Below are positions 1-6,458 of a DNA stretch of 7,472 nt, in pieces. The notes under the pieces are model-generated. The model saw only the letters and a program-made list of their open reading frames with translations. It was not told where the DNA came from and did no database searches. The stretch comes from an uncultured Microcaldota archaeon. Lineage in GTDB: Archaea > Micrarchaeota > Micrarchaeia > Anstonellales > Bilamarchaeaceae. The stretch covers positions 1 to 7,472 of the forward strand of contig CAIXOA010000116.1 of assembly GCA_903920925.1 (NCBI GenBank), given 5' to 3'. The position numbers and the translations under genes are program-made. Numbering within the stretch: the stretch's first letter is position 1; each line of letters starts with the position of its first letter.

Positions 1-1
1 A

Positions 2-262
2 AGGGACCACCTTTATGAGGGGCTCGGAATCGTTGTTGGGATTTTCGAACGCGAGGACGTCCTGGAGTTCGCCCGCGGGAAGCAGCTCCGCCATCCCCTG
101 GGCGAGCATGCTTTTTCCGGTGCCGGGCGGCCCTATGAGGAGGACGTGCCTCTTCTGCTTCGCGGCCTTCCTTACTATTTCTACGGCCTTGTCCTGGCCT
201 ATCACCTGGTCTATGAGCCTCGGAGGAACAGCTATGTCTTCTGTTGTCTTGAATTTTTTCAT
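2..262 (-). CDS. lonB: Archaeal Lon protease LonB, N-terminal part (cut by window edge)
   Basis: This is the first 87 codons of an archaeal-type Lon, a membrane-anchored AAA+ serine protease that unfolds and degrades proteins using ATP. The frame opens with ATG at 262 and stays open to the window edge. It begins [20 protein letters not shown], followed by [20 protein letters not shown], the usual LonB entry into the AAA+ domain. A perfect Walker A motif, GPPGTGKS, lies at residues 44-51, followed by [11 protein letters not shown]. The rest of the ATPase domain, the membrane segments inserted in it and the Ser-Lys protease domain lie outside the window. The start is 4 nt after the stop of the TldE-like gene, so the two are almost certainly co-transcribed. 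No strong SD precedes it; GGTGGTGGGC, about 20 nt upstream, is the nearest G-rich stretch, so translational coupling is likely. Other AAA+ proteins share Walker A, but the N-terminal sequence is characteristic of LonB. Confidence 0.92.
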   Translation of the reverse strand, partial: MKKFKTTEDIAVPPRLIDQVIGQDKAVEIVRKAAKQKRHVLLIGPPGTGKSMLAQGMAELLPAGELQDVLAFENPNNDSEPLIKVVP

Positions 263-266
263 TAGT

Positions 267-1535
267 TCATCCCTTGGAGCCCACCACCTGCACGTCCCTG
301 AACCAAATCTTCGGGGCGATAAGGCCATTCCAGGTGGACTGCGTGTCCCCTATCTTGTCTATTGAGTTAAAAAGGTTAAATATGTTTCCGGTGAGCAGGA
401 GGTTCGTGACCGGGAATTTTTCCCCCTTGTCCTTAACGAAAAAGGCGATGTCGGCCTCCACCCCGAAATCCCCGCTGATGGAATTGGAGGTGTGCATCCC
501 GTGGAAGGATTCCACGTAGATGTAATGGGCGGCCGCGTGGCCCGGGTAATCGCCCTTGCCCATGATTATGTTGGACTGGGCCGGGGCGGGCGGGGCGGAA
601 TAATCCGCGCGGGCGCAGTTGCCGTCCCTCCACGAGCCGAGCCTTGCGGCGGTATATGTGTCGTAAAGGAAATCCTCGAGCACGCCGTCCCGGACAAGGG
701 AGATGTCCTTTGCCGCGACGCCCTCCGCGTCGAAGGGCCAGATGTTCGCGGCGTTCGCCTTCAGGGAATCCATTATCGAGAGCTTTTCGCTGAATATTTT
801 CTGCCCCTGCCCGTCCGAGAGCCTGGAGATGCCGCGGCGCTTGTTTTCCGCGGAGAGGTGGAACATCAGGAACTCCATCAGCTGGGAGAGGCAATACGGT
901 GAAAAGCAAACCTCGTATTTTCCGGTCGGGAGGGATTTCGCGCCCTCCATCTCCTTCGCCATCAGCGAGGCCTCCGCACCCAGTTGTTTGAAGTCCTTCG
1001 GGAGAAACGGGGAGGAATAGAAGGAGAAGCCGAAAAGGTTTCCCTTCTTCGCCTCGGTGTAGACAGAGCAGAAGCTGCCCTCCATGGAGGCGGAGAGGCC
1101 GTTCGTATTCTCTATTTCTTCCTTTCCGAACGAGAAGGAGAGGGAGACGCGGGTGGGTTCCGCGTGCTCGAGAATCCCTTCCACCGCCTGCAGGGCGCAT
1201 TCCATGGCGAACTTTTCTTCGAGCTTCTCCAGTCCCCAGCTCTTCGTCTTCACGTACTCGTATTTCTGCGCGTGGGGGAAGGAGTATTTCACTTCGGGCG
1301 AGAGGGCCGCGGAATGGAGGGCCGCATCCACCGCCTTTTGGAAGCCATCCTCGGAATTGCAATAGGAAAAGCCGAGCCTGGAATTTTTTATCACGCGGAG
1401 CGCATGCCCCTTCTCATGGGAGAACTGCTTTTCGCGGAAGCAGCCGTGCGCATATTCGACCGTCAGCGTGGAGAAATCGGAGAGGTAGGATTCCGCCTCG
1501 TCCGCTGATGCCTTTGCGAGTGAGAGCAGGCTCAT
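267..1535 (-). CDS. pmbA: TldE/PmbA-like protein (metal-free partner of TldD peptidase)
   Basis: 422 aa from ATG at 1535. TldD/TldE heterodimers are cytosolic metalloproteases that cut unfolded peptides; in bacteria they mature microcin B17 and degrade the CcdA antitoxin. TldD carries the zinc motif HExxxH and TldE lacks it. No HExxxH occurs here, which points to TldE. The N-terminus ([18 protein letters not shown]) matches the family opening. A central stretch at residues 268-300 ([10 protein letters not shown] to TAARLG) and the C-terminal segment [18 protein letters not shown] (346-363), then [16 protein letters not shown], match the family core, and the length is normal. A TTG five codons upstream (1550) also opens the frame, but ATG at 1535 lies about 25 nt from the centre of a TATA box and has no SD, which fits a leaderless mRNA. 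lonB follows after 4 nt. No tldD is visible in the window. Confidence 0.85.
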   Translation of the reverse strand: MSLLSLAKASADEAESYLSDFSTLTVEYAHGCFREKQFSHEKGHALRVIKNSRLGFSYCNSEDGFQKAVDAALHSAALSPEVKYSFPHAQKYEYVKTKSWGLEKLEEKFAMECALQAVEGILEHAEPTRVSLSFSFGKEEIENTNGLSASMEGSFCSVYTEAKKGNLFGFSFYSSPFLPKDFKQLGAEASLMAKEMEGAKSLPTGKYEVCFSPYCLSQLMEFLMFHLSAENKRRGISRLSDGQGQKIFSEKLSIMDSLKANAANIWPFDAEGVAAKDISLVRDGVLEDFLYDTYTAARLGSWRDGNCARADYSAPPAPAQSNIIMGKGDYPGHAAAHYIYVESFHGMHTSNSISGDFGVEADIAFFVKDKGEKFPVTNLLLTGNIFNLFNSIDKIGDTQSTWNGLIAPKIWFRDVQVVGSKG

Positions 1536-1555
1536 GGGAAGATAACTCAAATAGG

Positions 1556-1563
1556 ATTTAAAT
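1556..1563 (-). promoter_or_regulatory. TATA box for the pmbA-lonB operon
   Basis: The palindromic ATTTAAAT sits inside GGGGGATTTAAATCC. Its centre is 24.5 nt upstream of the ATG at 1535, so the predicted transcription start falls on or within a base or two of the start codon. No SD precedes the ATG, consistent with leaderless translation, which is common in archaea. Confidence 0.65.
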
Positions 1564-1607
1564 CCCCCTGCCTCCCGCTCGCCTCACGCGAAAATTTCTT
1601 TAGGAAT

Positions 1608-1660
1608 AGGAGAAAAGAGAAAAAGGAAAAAGAAAGAAAAGAAGGGAAATTAATCCCTTC
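1608..1660 (-). terminator. S-layer gene terminator: stop-codon hairpin plus long pyrimidine tract
   Basis: On the minus strand GAAGGGA-TTAATT-TCCCTTC forms a perfect 7-bp stem with a 6-nt loop (1641-1660). Its first bases are the GA of the S-layer TGA stop codon. The 3' arm leads into an unbroken pyrimidine run covering 1608-1649, mostly T. Archaeal RNA polymerase terminates at U-rich tracts, so this is a strong candidate terminator separating the S-layer transcript from pmbA. The opposite strand is 42 pure purines. Confidence 0.75.
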
Positions 1661-4331
1661 AGTTCCTCGTAACGCCTGCAACGAATTGCTGGGCCGCGGA
1701 TATTGTGTCCTGTGCGTTGAGGCCGGCGACAACTATCTTGTTGCCGATCGCCCTTACAACCACTGGCTGTGCCGCGAAGTCCACGCCCTGGCCCGCGATT
1801 GCGCCCGCAGTCACGGTATTGACCACGTCACCACCGACTGTGATGACTGTGCCGGTGTCAAGGCCGGTTGCCGCGCTGTCGAGCACCACCATGTTGCTCG
1901 TGAGGGCAGAGTGCTGCTCAGCCTGCACGGACGGTGCGTTGTTCGGCATAATTACTGCCGATACTCCGCTCATGTCGCAGGTCGGTGCCGCTCCGGCTCC
2001 GGTGCCGAATGTGCACGGGGTCAATGACTCCGTGATGTTCAGCACCTTGACTTTTACGCCGGTTGTTCCGACCGTTGCCTCATCGCCTTCACCAAGGATG
2101 AGCGTCGTGGTGTCCGGGGTAGCGTTCGCAGCGGCGCTCGTCGCAAAGGTGTAAGTTGCCTTCAGGAGGTCCTTCGGAACCTTGAAGCTCTTCGAGGTCT
2201 TGGACGGGCTCACGAACTGCGTTCCCCTCGGGGAGACGAACTTGGCCTCGTACTCCGAACCATATGTGTAACCCAGGTCATCAAGGGTGAACGGAGTGAC
2301 TGTGGTTTCATCCCACATCTGGAGGGTGACTTCGTCATCCGCGTTGTCCGGGCCTATGCTCAGGAGCGTATCGGTGCCCGTGTCATAGTATATGCCCAGC
2401 CAGTCAACAGCCGTGTAGGTTATCGGGGTCGGGGAGCCATCCTTTATCTTGCCCATGTCCTCTCCAAGCCAAACCTCGTTGGTGTTGAACCAGAGTTCGC
2501 CGTTGCTTCCAGCCCACCTGTAGTCAAAGTATGCAGGCGAACTGAGAAGGCCGGGGTCGAAGACCCACCACTTGCCGTCGGAGTCCTTAAGGACCACCGA
2601 ATCGGGGTTTACCAAGCCCAGGCCGCAGGTGTCGTCAACCGCACCATAGGGGAGCCAATATGCCTCGGCCCCTCTCCTTGAGGTTGTGGACCCGAACGGG
2701 ATGAGCAGGTTGCTCCTGAACTCGCCCTGGCTTGTGGTCACCTTCACGTACGGGTCTGTTATGTTTATGTAACAGGTGTCCGTGCTCGCGGTGCCGTTCT
2801 GGATGCCAAGCCTCTTGCCGGTCGTGTCTATCTTGTATTTCAGGTCGTCGTAGGTCGTCTTGGAGTCGTCGATGCCGTTGTAGGTCAGGTCGAACTTCTC
2901 GTAGTTCGGCAGGTCCACAACCGGGAACTTGTCGCCGGCAACCATCTCGTTGTAGTCGCCCGCGTCCGTGTACAGGGTTATGGTCCTGAGGTACTCCGGG
3001 TCGCTCTTGCTCTCGCCGGTCCCCTTGTTCTCCCAGCCAATCAAGACATCCCAGTTGGAGTCAGAGTCGCTTATGAACTTCTGCCCATCCTCGAGGGTTA
3101 TCTCATCTGAGAAGATGCCCAGCTCCGCCCACTTTGCAATGAGCATTACACCGGGCGCCGTCTGGTAGACGTGCAGCTTTATCCCCGTGGTGTCACAGAG
3201 GTTGCTGACCGTCGTGTCAGGGAAGACCTGGTCCTGGCATACTTCGTTGTCGTTGGAGTCCAGGACTGTCACTATCGCCGGGTGCGCATTTTCAGCGTCG
3301 CTCTCCCTTGCGATATCGTCCAGCCTGACCTTGTAGCCGTTGCCGGCGTCAAGGATCTCTCCCACGTTGATGATGCCTGAGACCGCCTCCTTCGCCAGCT
3401 TAATCTTTGAGCCGCTGGTGTGGTAGGTCTGCTGGTCAATCGTTGTTCCCGCCGCTGAATCAGCCGGCGTAACCTCGCTGATGACCCAGTCCTCGCCAAG
3501 GAACTTTATGAATACCTTCTTGGAAGGCAGTTCGTCCATAGGTCCGCAGAGTACAAGGTTCTTGCCAGGGTCGCCCGGGCACAGTGGAAGGCCGTAGTCG
3601 TCGCCTGGGGCGAAGACCGCGGTGTATCCTCCTTCTGTGAGGGTGTTCTTCAGCACCTTGTCTCCAGTGTCCCAGTAGTTCTTTCCAGAGAAGGTGAAGT
3701 ATTGCCCTTCCTGGATTGAGGACGCAGAGCCCCTTGGCTGAATCGTCACTGGTGCGAACGGGCCGAATTCAGAGCCTACCTTCACCATTGCCTGGTATTC
3801 TGCAGAGGCGAAGGTCCCGTCCACATACCCTCCAATGTAGTCCTGGTATGGGTTTGCCTCCGTGTCTGAGTAGGAGTCTGTGACAGTGTATGCCTCGTCG
3901 GCATCAGTGCCTGAGGTGTACCTGTTAAGCAGGTCCCTGTCAAGGTAGTCGCCGATTCCGGCGCTGTAGTCTGCCCTGTCGGCTGCGCCTGCCCCTGGGA
4001 CTGTGACCAATAGTGTCACCTTCTCAGAGCCAGCCACCACCGAGCATGTTCCCGTGCCCGACGCGCCGGTGCATGTGCCCGCACCCACGACCTCCGCGGT
4101 CATGGTTGAGGACTTGTAGGCCTCGTTAGCGATTTTGGAGGCGATGTACGCCGCCACCACTCCATCGCTTGCCGCGGCCCTTTCACCGACGACAATCTTC
4201 ACAACGGGCTGCCCGTTGGCATCCACCAGCGGTGTGTTTTGGTACACCAGGCCGGCAAAGGCGACTGAGCTTGCCAAAATGGCTGAACCAGCCAAAATCG
4301 CCCCGATTTTCTTCAGGTTTATTCCTTTCAT
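1659..4331 (-). CDS. S-layer protein, MJ0822-like family
   Basis: 890 aa from ATG at 4331. It should form the paracrystalline protein coat outside the membrane. Residues 1-26 are a Sec signal peptide: KGINLKK, a hydrophobic core AILAGSAILASSVAFA, and likely cleavage AFA|G. The mature N-terminus (PVVKIVVGERAAASDGVVAA, then YIASKIANEAY) matches the S_layer_N domain. The C-terminus, residues ~813-890 (VITVGGDVVNTVTAGAIAG, GVDF, KIVVAGLNAQDTISAAQQFV), matches S_layer_C. The long middle is acidic, beta-rich in appearance and more variable. Ten cysteines (87, 96, 251, 262, 365, 379, 520, 569, 773, 785) suggest five disulfides. Four N-glycosylation sequons occur at N512, N523, N736 and N765. There is no C-terminal membrane segment. 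TTG at 4346 also opens the frame, but GGTGA four nt before the ATG and the signal peptide geometry favour 4331. It is a single-gene transcript with its own promoter, structured leader and terminator, as expected for an abundant protein. Confidence 0.9.
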   Translation of the reverse strand: MKGINLKKIGAILAGSAILASSVAFAGLVYQNTPLVDANGQPVVKIVVGERAAASDGVVAAYIASKIANEAYKSSTMTAEVVGAGTCTGASGTGTCSVVAGSEKVTLLVTVPGAGAADRADYSAGIGDYLDRDLLNRYTSGTDADEAYTVTDSYSDTEANPYQDYIGGYVDGTFASAEYQAMVKVGSEFGPFAPVTIQPRGSASSIQEGQYFTFSGKNYWDTGDKVLKNTLTEGGYTAVFAPGDDYGLPLCPGDPGKNLVLCGPMDELPSKKVFIKFLGEDWVISEVTPADSAAGTTIDQQTYHTSGSKIKLAKEAVSGIINVGEILDAGNGYKVRLDDIARESDAENAHPAIVTVLDSNDNEVCQDQVFPDTTVSNLCDTTGIKLHVYQTAPGVMLIAKWAELGIFSDEITLEDGQKFISDSDSNWDVLIGWENKGTGESKSDPEYLRTITLYTDAGDYNEMVAGDKFPVVDLPNYEKFDLTYNGIDDSKTTYDDLKYKIDTTGKRLGIQNGTASTDTCYINITDPYVKVTTSQGEFRSNLLIPFGSTTSRRGAEAYWLPYGAVDDTCGLGLVNPDSVVLKDSDGKWWVFDPGLLSSPAYFDYRWAGSNGELWFNTNEVWLGEDMGKIKDGSPTPITYTAVDWLGIYYDTGTDTLLSIGPDNADDEVTLQMWDETTVTPFTLDDLGYTYGSEYEAKFVSPRGTQFVSPSKTSKSFKVPKDLLKATYTFATSAAANATPDTTTLILGEGDEATVGTTGVKVKVLNITESLTPCTFGTGAGAAPTCDMSGVSAVIMPNNAPSVQAEQHSALTSNMVVLDSAATGLDTGTVITVGGDVVNTVTAGAIAGQGVDFAAQPVVVRAIGNKIVVAGLNAQDTISAAQQFVAGVTRN

Positions 4332-4453
4332 GCTTTCACCAAACAAGCCACCTTCTATGGGGCCCCTTCGATAACGGTTACCGGTGGCTTTCTACTTTGG
4401 CCCCAAATAGCCCAGACAATATCTCATCCGGGCTACTCAGAAAAACTTCTGAG
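4332..4453 (-). other. Structured 5' leader of the S-layer mRNA
   Basis: The leader of about 122 nt is inferred from the TATA box at 4476-4483. It contains four complementary segments in RNA order. H1, at the very 5' end, is CUCAGAA-GUUU-UUCUGAG (4453-4436, 7 bp). H2 abuts it with no gap: UAGCCCGGA, a 10-nt loop, UCUGGGCUA (4435-4408, 9 bp with one G-U). Helix S1 pairs UGGGGCC (4405-4399) with GGCCCCA (4364-4358). Helix S2 pairs AAGCCACC (4390-4383), inside the S1 loop, with GGUGGCUU (4352-4345), downstream of S1. S1 and S2 together would make a pseudoknot, or they could alternate. S2 ends 4 nt before the SD. Pairings were found by eye; no folding energy was computed. Confidence 0.6.
4336..4340 (-). 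promoter_or_regulatory. Shine-Dalgarno site of the S-layer gene
   Basis: GGTGA is followed by AAGC and then the ATG at 4331, a spacer of 4 nt. It fixes the start at this ATG rather than at TTG 4346. A second SD-like AAGGTGG lies just upstream (4348-4354) and is part of a possible long-range helix. Confidence 0.7.
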
Positions 4454-4475
4454 TGGAAAGGTCTTCAGAATAACG

Positions 4476-4483
4476 TTTATAAA
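4476..4483 (-). promoter_or_regulatory. TATA box of the S-layer gene
   Basis: TTTATAAA preceded by AAAAACC, a plausible BRE (TFB recognition element), makes a good archaeal core promoter. Its centre is 25.5 nt from base 4454, which places the transcription start at the foot of hairpin H1. Confidence 0.75.
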
Positions 4484-4584
4484 GGTTTTTACCATACCTA
4501 AATTCCCCTTTATGATAAATCTATATTATAACGTTAATAGACGAACCTTAATTTTGATTATTGTCGTAATATTATTACTAACAA
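4484..4584. other. AT-rich spacer upstream of the S-layer promoter
   Basis: This stretch is far richer in A and T than the rest of the window and has no credible ORF or RNA gene. It contains a perfect palindrome GTAATA-T-TATTAC (4566-4578), flanked by TTGT and ACAA that could extend the stem. An 8-nt direct repeat ATAACGTT occurs at 4528-4535 and again at 4470-4477, the latter overlapping the downstream edge of the TATA box. These could be regulator sites or simply AT-rich spacer sequence. Confidence 0.4.
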
Positions 4585-4620
4585 TATAAAAAATAAATAA
4601 AAGAAAAAAAGAAAAGGAAT
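4585..4620 (-). terminator. T-rich terminator after rpl12
   Basis: Immediately after the TGA stop the minus strand reads ATTCCTTTTCTTTTTTTCTT and continues as T-rich sequence to about 4585. This is the archaeal U-tract type of terminator. The AT-rich palindrome at 4566-4578 lies just beyond it and may contribute. Confidence 0.65.
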
Positions 4621-4941
4621 TCAGCCGAAGAGGGATGCGAGGCCTTCCGCAGCCTGCTCTTCCTTCTTCTCTGCGCTTTCCTCTTCCTTAGGCTCCTCCT
4701 TCTTCGCGTGCCCGCCGGCCGCCGGGGCCGCCGCAGCAGGGGCCGCAGCCGCGAAGGAAACGTTCTTCAGGAGATCCTCGAAGTTCACGCCCTTCACCGC
4801 GTCAGCGAGCACCTTGCACTTCGCCTCGTCGGCTTCCGCGCCTACGGACTTCAAGACCGAGGCGATGTGCGCCGCGGTCACTTCCTTCCCTGAGCCATGC
4901 AGGAGAAGCACGGCATGCAAATACGGGTCTATTTTTGTCAT
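4621..4941 (-). CDS. rpl12: Large-subunit stalk protein P1 (archaeal L12)
   Basis: 106 aa from ATG at 4941. P1 dimers bind the helical spine of P0 and form the mobile ribosomal stalk that recruits and stimulates translation GTPases. Residues 1-60 are the helical dimerisation domain (DPYLHAVLLLHGSGKEVTAA onward). Residues 63-77 form an Ala/Pro/Gly hinge. Residues 78-98 are a charged Lys/Glu segment. The protein ends EGLASLFG, the factor-binding tail. Length and layout are normal. A GTG at 4950 directly follows the P0 stop and opens the frame, but GGTGA (4951-4947) lies 5 nt before ATG 4941, so that GTG is part of the SD. It is the last gene of the rpl1-rpl10-rpl12 operon, 9 nt after rpl10. Confidence 0.95.
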   Translation of the reverse strand: MTKIDPYLHAVLLLHGSGKEVTAAHIASVLKSVGAEADEAKCKVLADAVKGVNFEDLLKNVSFAAAAPAAAAPAAGGHAKKEEPKEEESAEKKEEQAAEGLASLFG

Positions 4942-4950
4942 TTCATTCAC

Positions 4951-5808
4951 CTATTTCTTCTCCAAGCTTTCAAGGGCCATACCCTGCCTTGTGGCAAGGG
5001 TGAGAAGCTGCCCTATCGACTCGGATGAGTATAAACCGCCGTTTATTCCGGCGCTCCTTCCCTGGGTGTACGCCTCCACCAGAAGCATCTCTATGTTCTG
5101 CGGGGACGGATATTTGGCGTTCACGGAAAGGTTCATCGCGTCCACGAGCGATGAGATGAATTCCGGAGCGAGGGAAGCTGCGGAGATGTTCAGCAGTTCC
5201 GGGGAGTAGAGGTACTGCCCGTCGTATGCGAGCAGGATGTTCATCTCCACTTCGAAGGGTTTTACCCCAAGTGTCTGGAGCGCCTTCGCCTTCTGCATGG
5301 TTATTTCCTCGCCCTTTTTCACCACGGTGGAATCCTTGCTGACTATAATCTTTCCCGCCTTTATCTGTACGTTTAGCCCCGCTGCCTTCAATTCGGAAAG
5401 CGCCGGGCCTGCGGGCAGGTCGGTGTCCCCCGCCGGGACGATTATGTCCGCGGGCGAGATCTGGCCGGGCTTTGCCGCCATCTGCAGCTTGTTCCCCTTC
5501 ACTATCTGATTTAGATTATATGGGGAAAGATTTGTGAGCACCAATGCGGCCGGGACGTTGAGGCGCCCGGAAAGGTCCGCGGGCTTCCCGCTCCCGTCCA
5601 GTGCGCGCTTCAGCACGGTGGATTTCGCCATCCTCACCGTTCCGTGGTTTTCCGCGCGGAGCCTCTTCCTCATGCTCTGGAGCAGCTTGTCCGGAAGGTT
5701 CCTCAGGTCTATGAGCACGATGTTCGGGTAGTGCTTTATGTCCTTCTGGATTTCCTGGACCAGCTCCTTCTTCCTTCTTATCGCGGCCCTTTCTTTCTTT
5801 TCTGCCAT
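4951..5808 (-). CDS. rpl10: Large-subunit stalk base protein P0 (uL10), short form without acidic tail
   Basis: 285 aa from ATG at 5808. P0 anchors the stalk on 23S rRNA and holds P1 dimers on C-terminal helices. Residues 1-105 are the rRNA-binding domain, including GTVRMAKSTVLKRAL (56-70). Residues ~108-190 are the archaeal/eukaryotic insertion domain, with ADIIVPAGDTDLPAGPALSE at 120-139. Residues ~200-285 are the spine helices (MNLSVNAKYPSPQNIEMLLV at 225-244, then GLYSSESIGQLLTLA). The protein stops at MALESLEKK. Typical archaeal P0 proteins run about 330-350 aa and end with more spine helix, an Ala-rich hinge, an acidic stretch and LFG; all of that is missing. An upstream GTG (5817) is disfavoured because GAGGTG (5820-5815) is spaced 6 nt from ATG 5808. 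The stop is TAG, and the next codons run in frame into rpl12. It lies 11 nt after rpl1. Confidence 0.93.
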   Translation of the reverse strand: MAEKKERAAIRRKKELVQEIQKDIKHYPNIVLIDLRNLPDKLLQSMRKRLRAENHGTVRMAKSTVLKRALDGSGKPADLSGRLNVPAALVLTNLSPYNLNQIVKGNKLQMAAKPGQISPADIIVPAGDTDLPAGPALSELKAAGLNVQIKAGKIIVSKDSTVVKKGEEITMQKAKALQTLGVKPFEVEMNILLAYDGQYLYSPELLNISAASLAPEFISSLVDAMNLSVNAKYPSPQNIEMLLVEAYTQGRSAGINGGLYSSESIGQLLTLATRQGMALESLEKK

Positions 5809-5819
5809 GATGAACACCT

Positions 5820-6458
5820 CTAGACCGTCACCTTGACGGGCTTGCCCATGGTGAGCTTCACATAAGCCCCCTTCACGTTGGGCTGCCCCACCTTTTTGGT
5901 GACCGCTTCGTAAACCGCTTCGATATTATCCGCCAAATCCTGCGAATTCATGCTTTCGCTCCCGACCAGCGCGTGTGCGACCGGAAGGTATTTCCCCTTG
6001 GAAGCAATCCTGATGGACCTCTTTGTTCTTTCTATAGAATCCTTCATGTTGCCGACGAGCGGCTTCGGGATTTTTCCTCTCGGGCCCAAATATTGGCCGA
6101 CTGTTTTAGCGACATTACCCATCTGGTTGGGCTGCGCAAGCAAAACGGATTTCATGGTCATTGCCTTGAGCTTTGTGAGGTCTCCGCCCAGCGCCGCGAG
6201 GTCCCCGGGCAGGATGAGCTGGTCCGCGCCGGACCTTTTTGCCTCTGCGCAGAAGTTCTCATCGCCGATTACAATCACCTTGGGCTCCTTTCCCCCCTTT
6301 CCGTGGGGGAGCGGAATGTCCAGGTTGAGCCTCTGCTCGGGCTTCGTGAAGTCCACGCCCCGGAAATTCATGATGAATTCCACGGACTGGACGAACTTTT
6401 TCTTTCCCTTGTCTTCCAGCGCCTTGCTTATGGCGTCTAGGAGTTTCTTTTTGTCCAT
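5820..6458 (-). CDS. rpl1: Ribosomal protein uL1 (L1)
   Basis: 212 aa, full length for archaeal L1. L1 forms the mobile stalk at the E site and helps release deacylated tRNA. In methanococci it also represses its own operon by binding an mRNA mimic of its 23S site. The signature LGPRGKIPKPLVGN lies at residues 124-137, at the end of domain II. Domain I is split between the N-terminus (SVEFIMNFRGVDFTKPEQRL at 25-44) and the C-terminus (GAYVKLTMGKPVKVTV). The start is ATG at 6458, preceded by GGAGGGTG (6471-6464) with a 5-nt spacer, a very strong SD. The gene opens the rpl1-rpl10-rpl12 operon. rpl11, which often precedes it in archaea, is absent here; a Cys-rich surface protein gene lies upstream instead. 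Confidence 0.97.
   Translation of the reverse strand: MDKKKLLDAISKALEDKGKKKFVQSVEFIMNFRGVDFTKPEQRLNLDIPLPHGKGGKEPKVIVIGDENFCAEAKRSGADQLILPGDLAALGGDLTKLKAMTMKSVLLAQPNQMGNVAKTVGQYLGPRGKIPKPLVGNMKDSIERTKRSIRIASKGKYLPVAHALVGSESMNSQDLADNIEAVYEAVTKKVGQPNVKGAYVKLTMGKPVKVTV

Noticed and set aside
433..1362. A 309-codon open frame on the minus strand inside the TldE-like gene
   Set aside because: It overlaps pmbA in another frame, is rich in Arg, Gly and Pro as GC-rich shadow frames are, and has no recognisable domain, whereas the pmbA frame matches a known family along its length.
984..1508. Plus-strand open frames, including this one of 174 codons and others opposite rpl1 and the Cys-rich gene
   Set aside because: All lie antisense to well-supported genes, lack SD and promoter elements, and read as low-complexity shadow translations. 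I found no credible plus-strand gene.
267..1535. A RiPP (microcin-like) maturation cluster around TldE
   Set aside because: No precursor peptide, modification enzyme or exporter is visible nearby; the neighbours are S-layer and Lon genes.
4332..4620. A tRNA or small RNA gene in the S-layer upstream region
   Set aside because: No cloverleaf or T-loop sequence is present. The folded part lies between the TATA box and the start codon and is best read as an mRNA leader.
4621..5808. P0 and P1 as one gene broken by a point mutation
   Set aside because: P1 is complete with its own SD and normal N-terminus, so these are two genes; only readthrough remains as a speculation.
4951..5817. GTG and TTG starts upstream of the chosen ATG in rpl10, rpl12, the S-layer gene and pmbA
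   Set aside because: In rpl10 and rpl12 the upstream GTG is itself part of the SD, in the S-layer gene the SD is spaced for the ATG, and in pmbA the TATA position points to the ATG.
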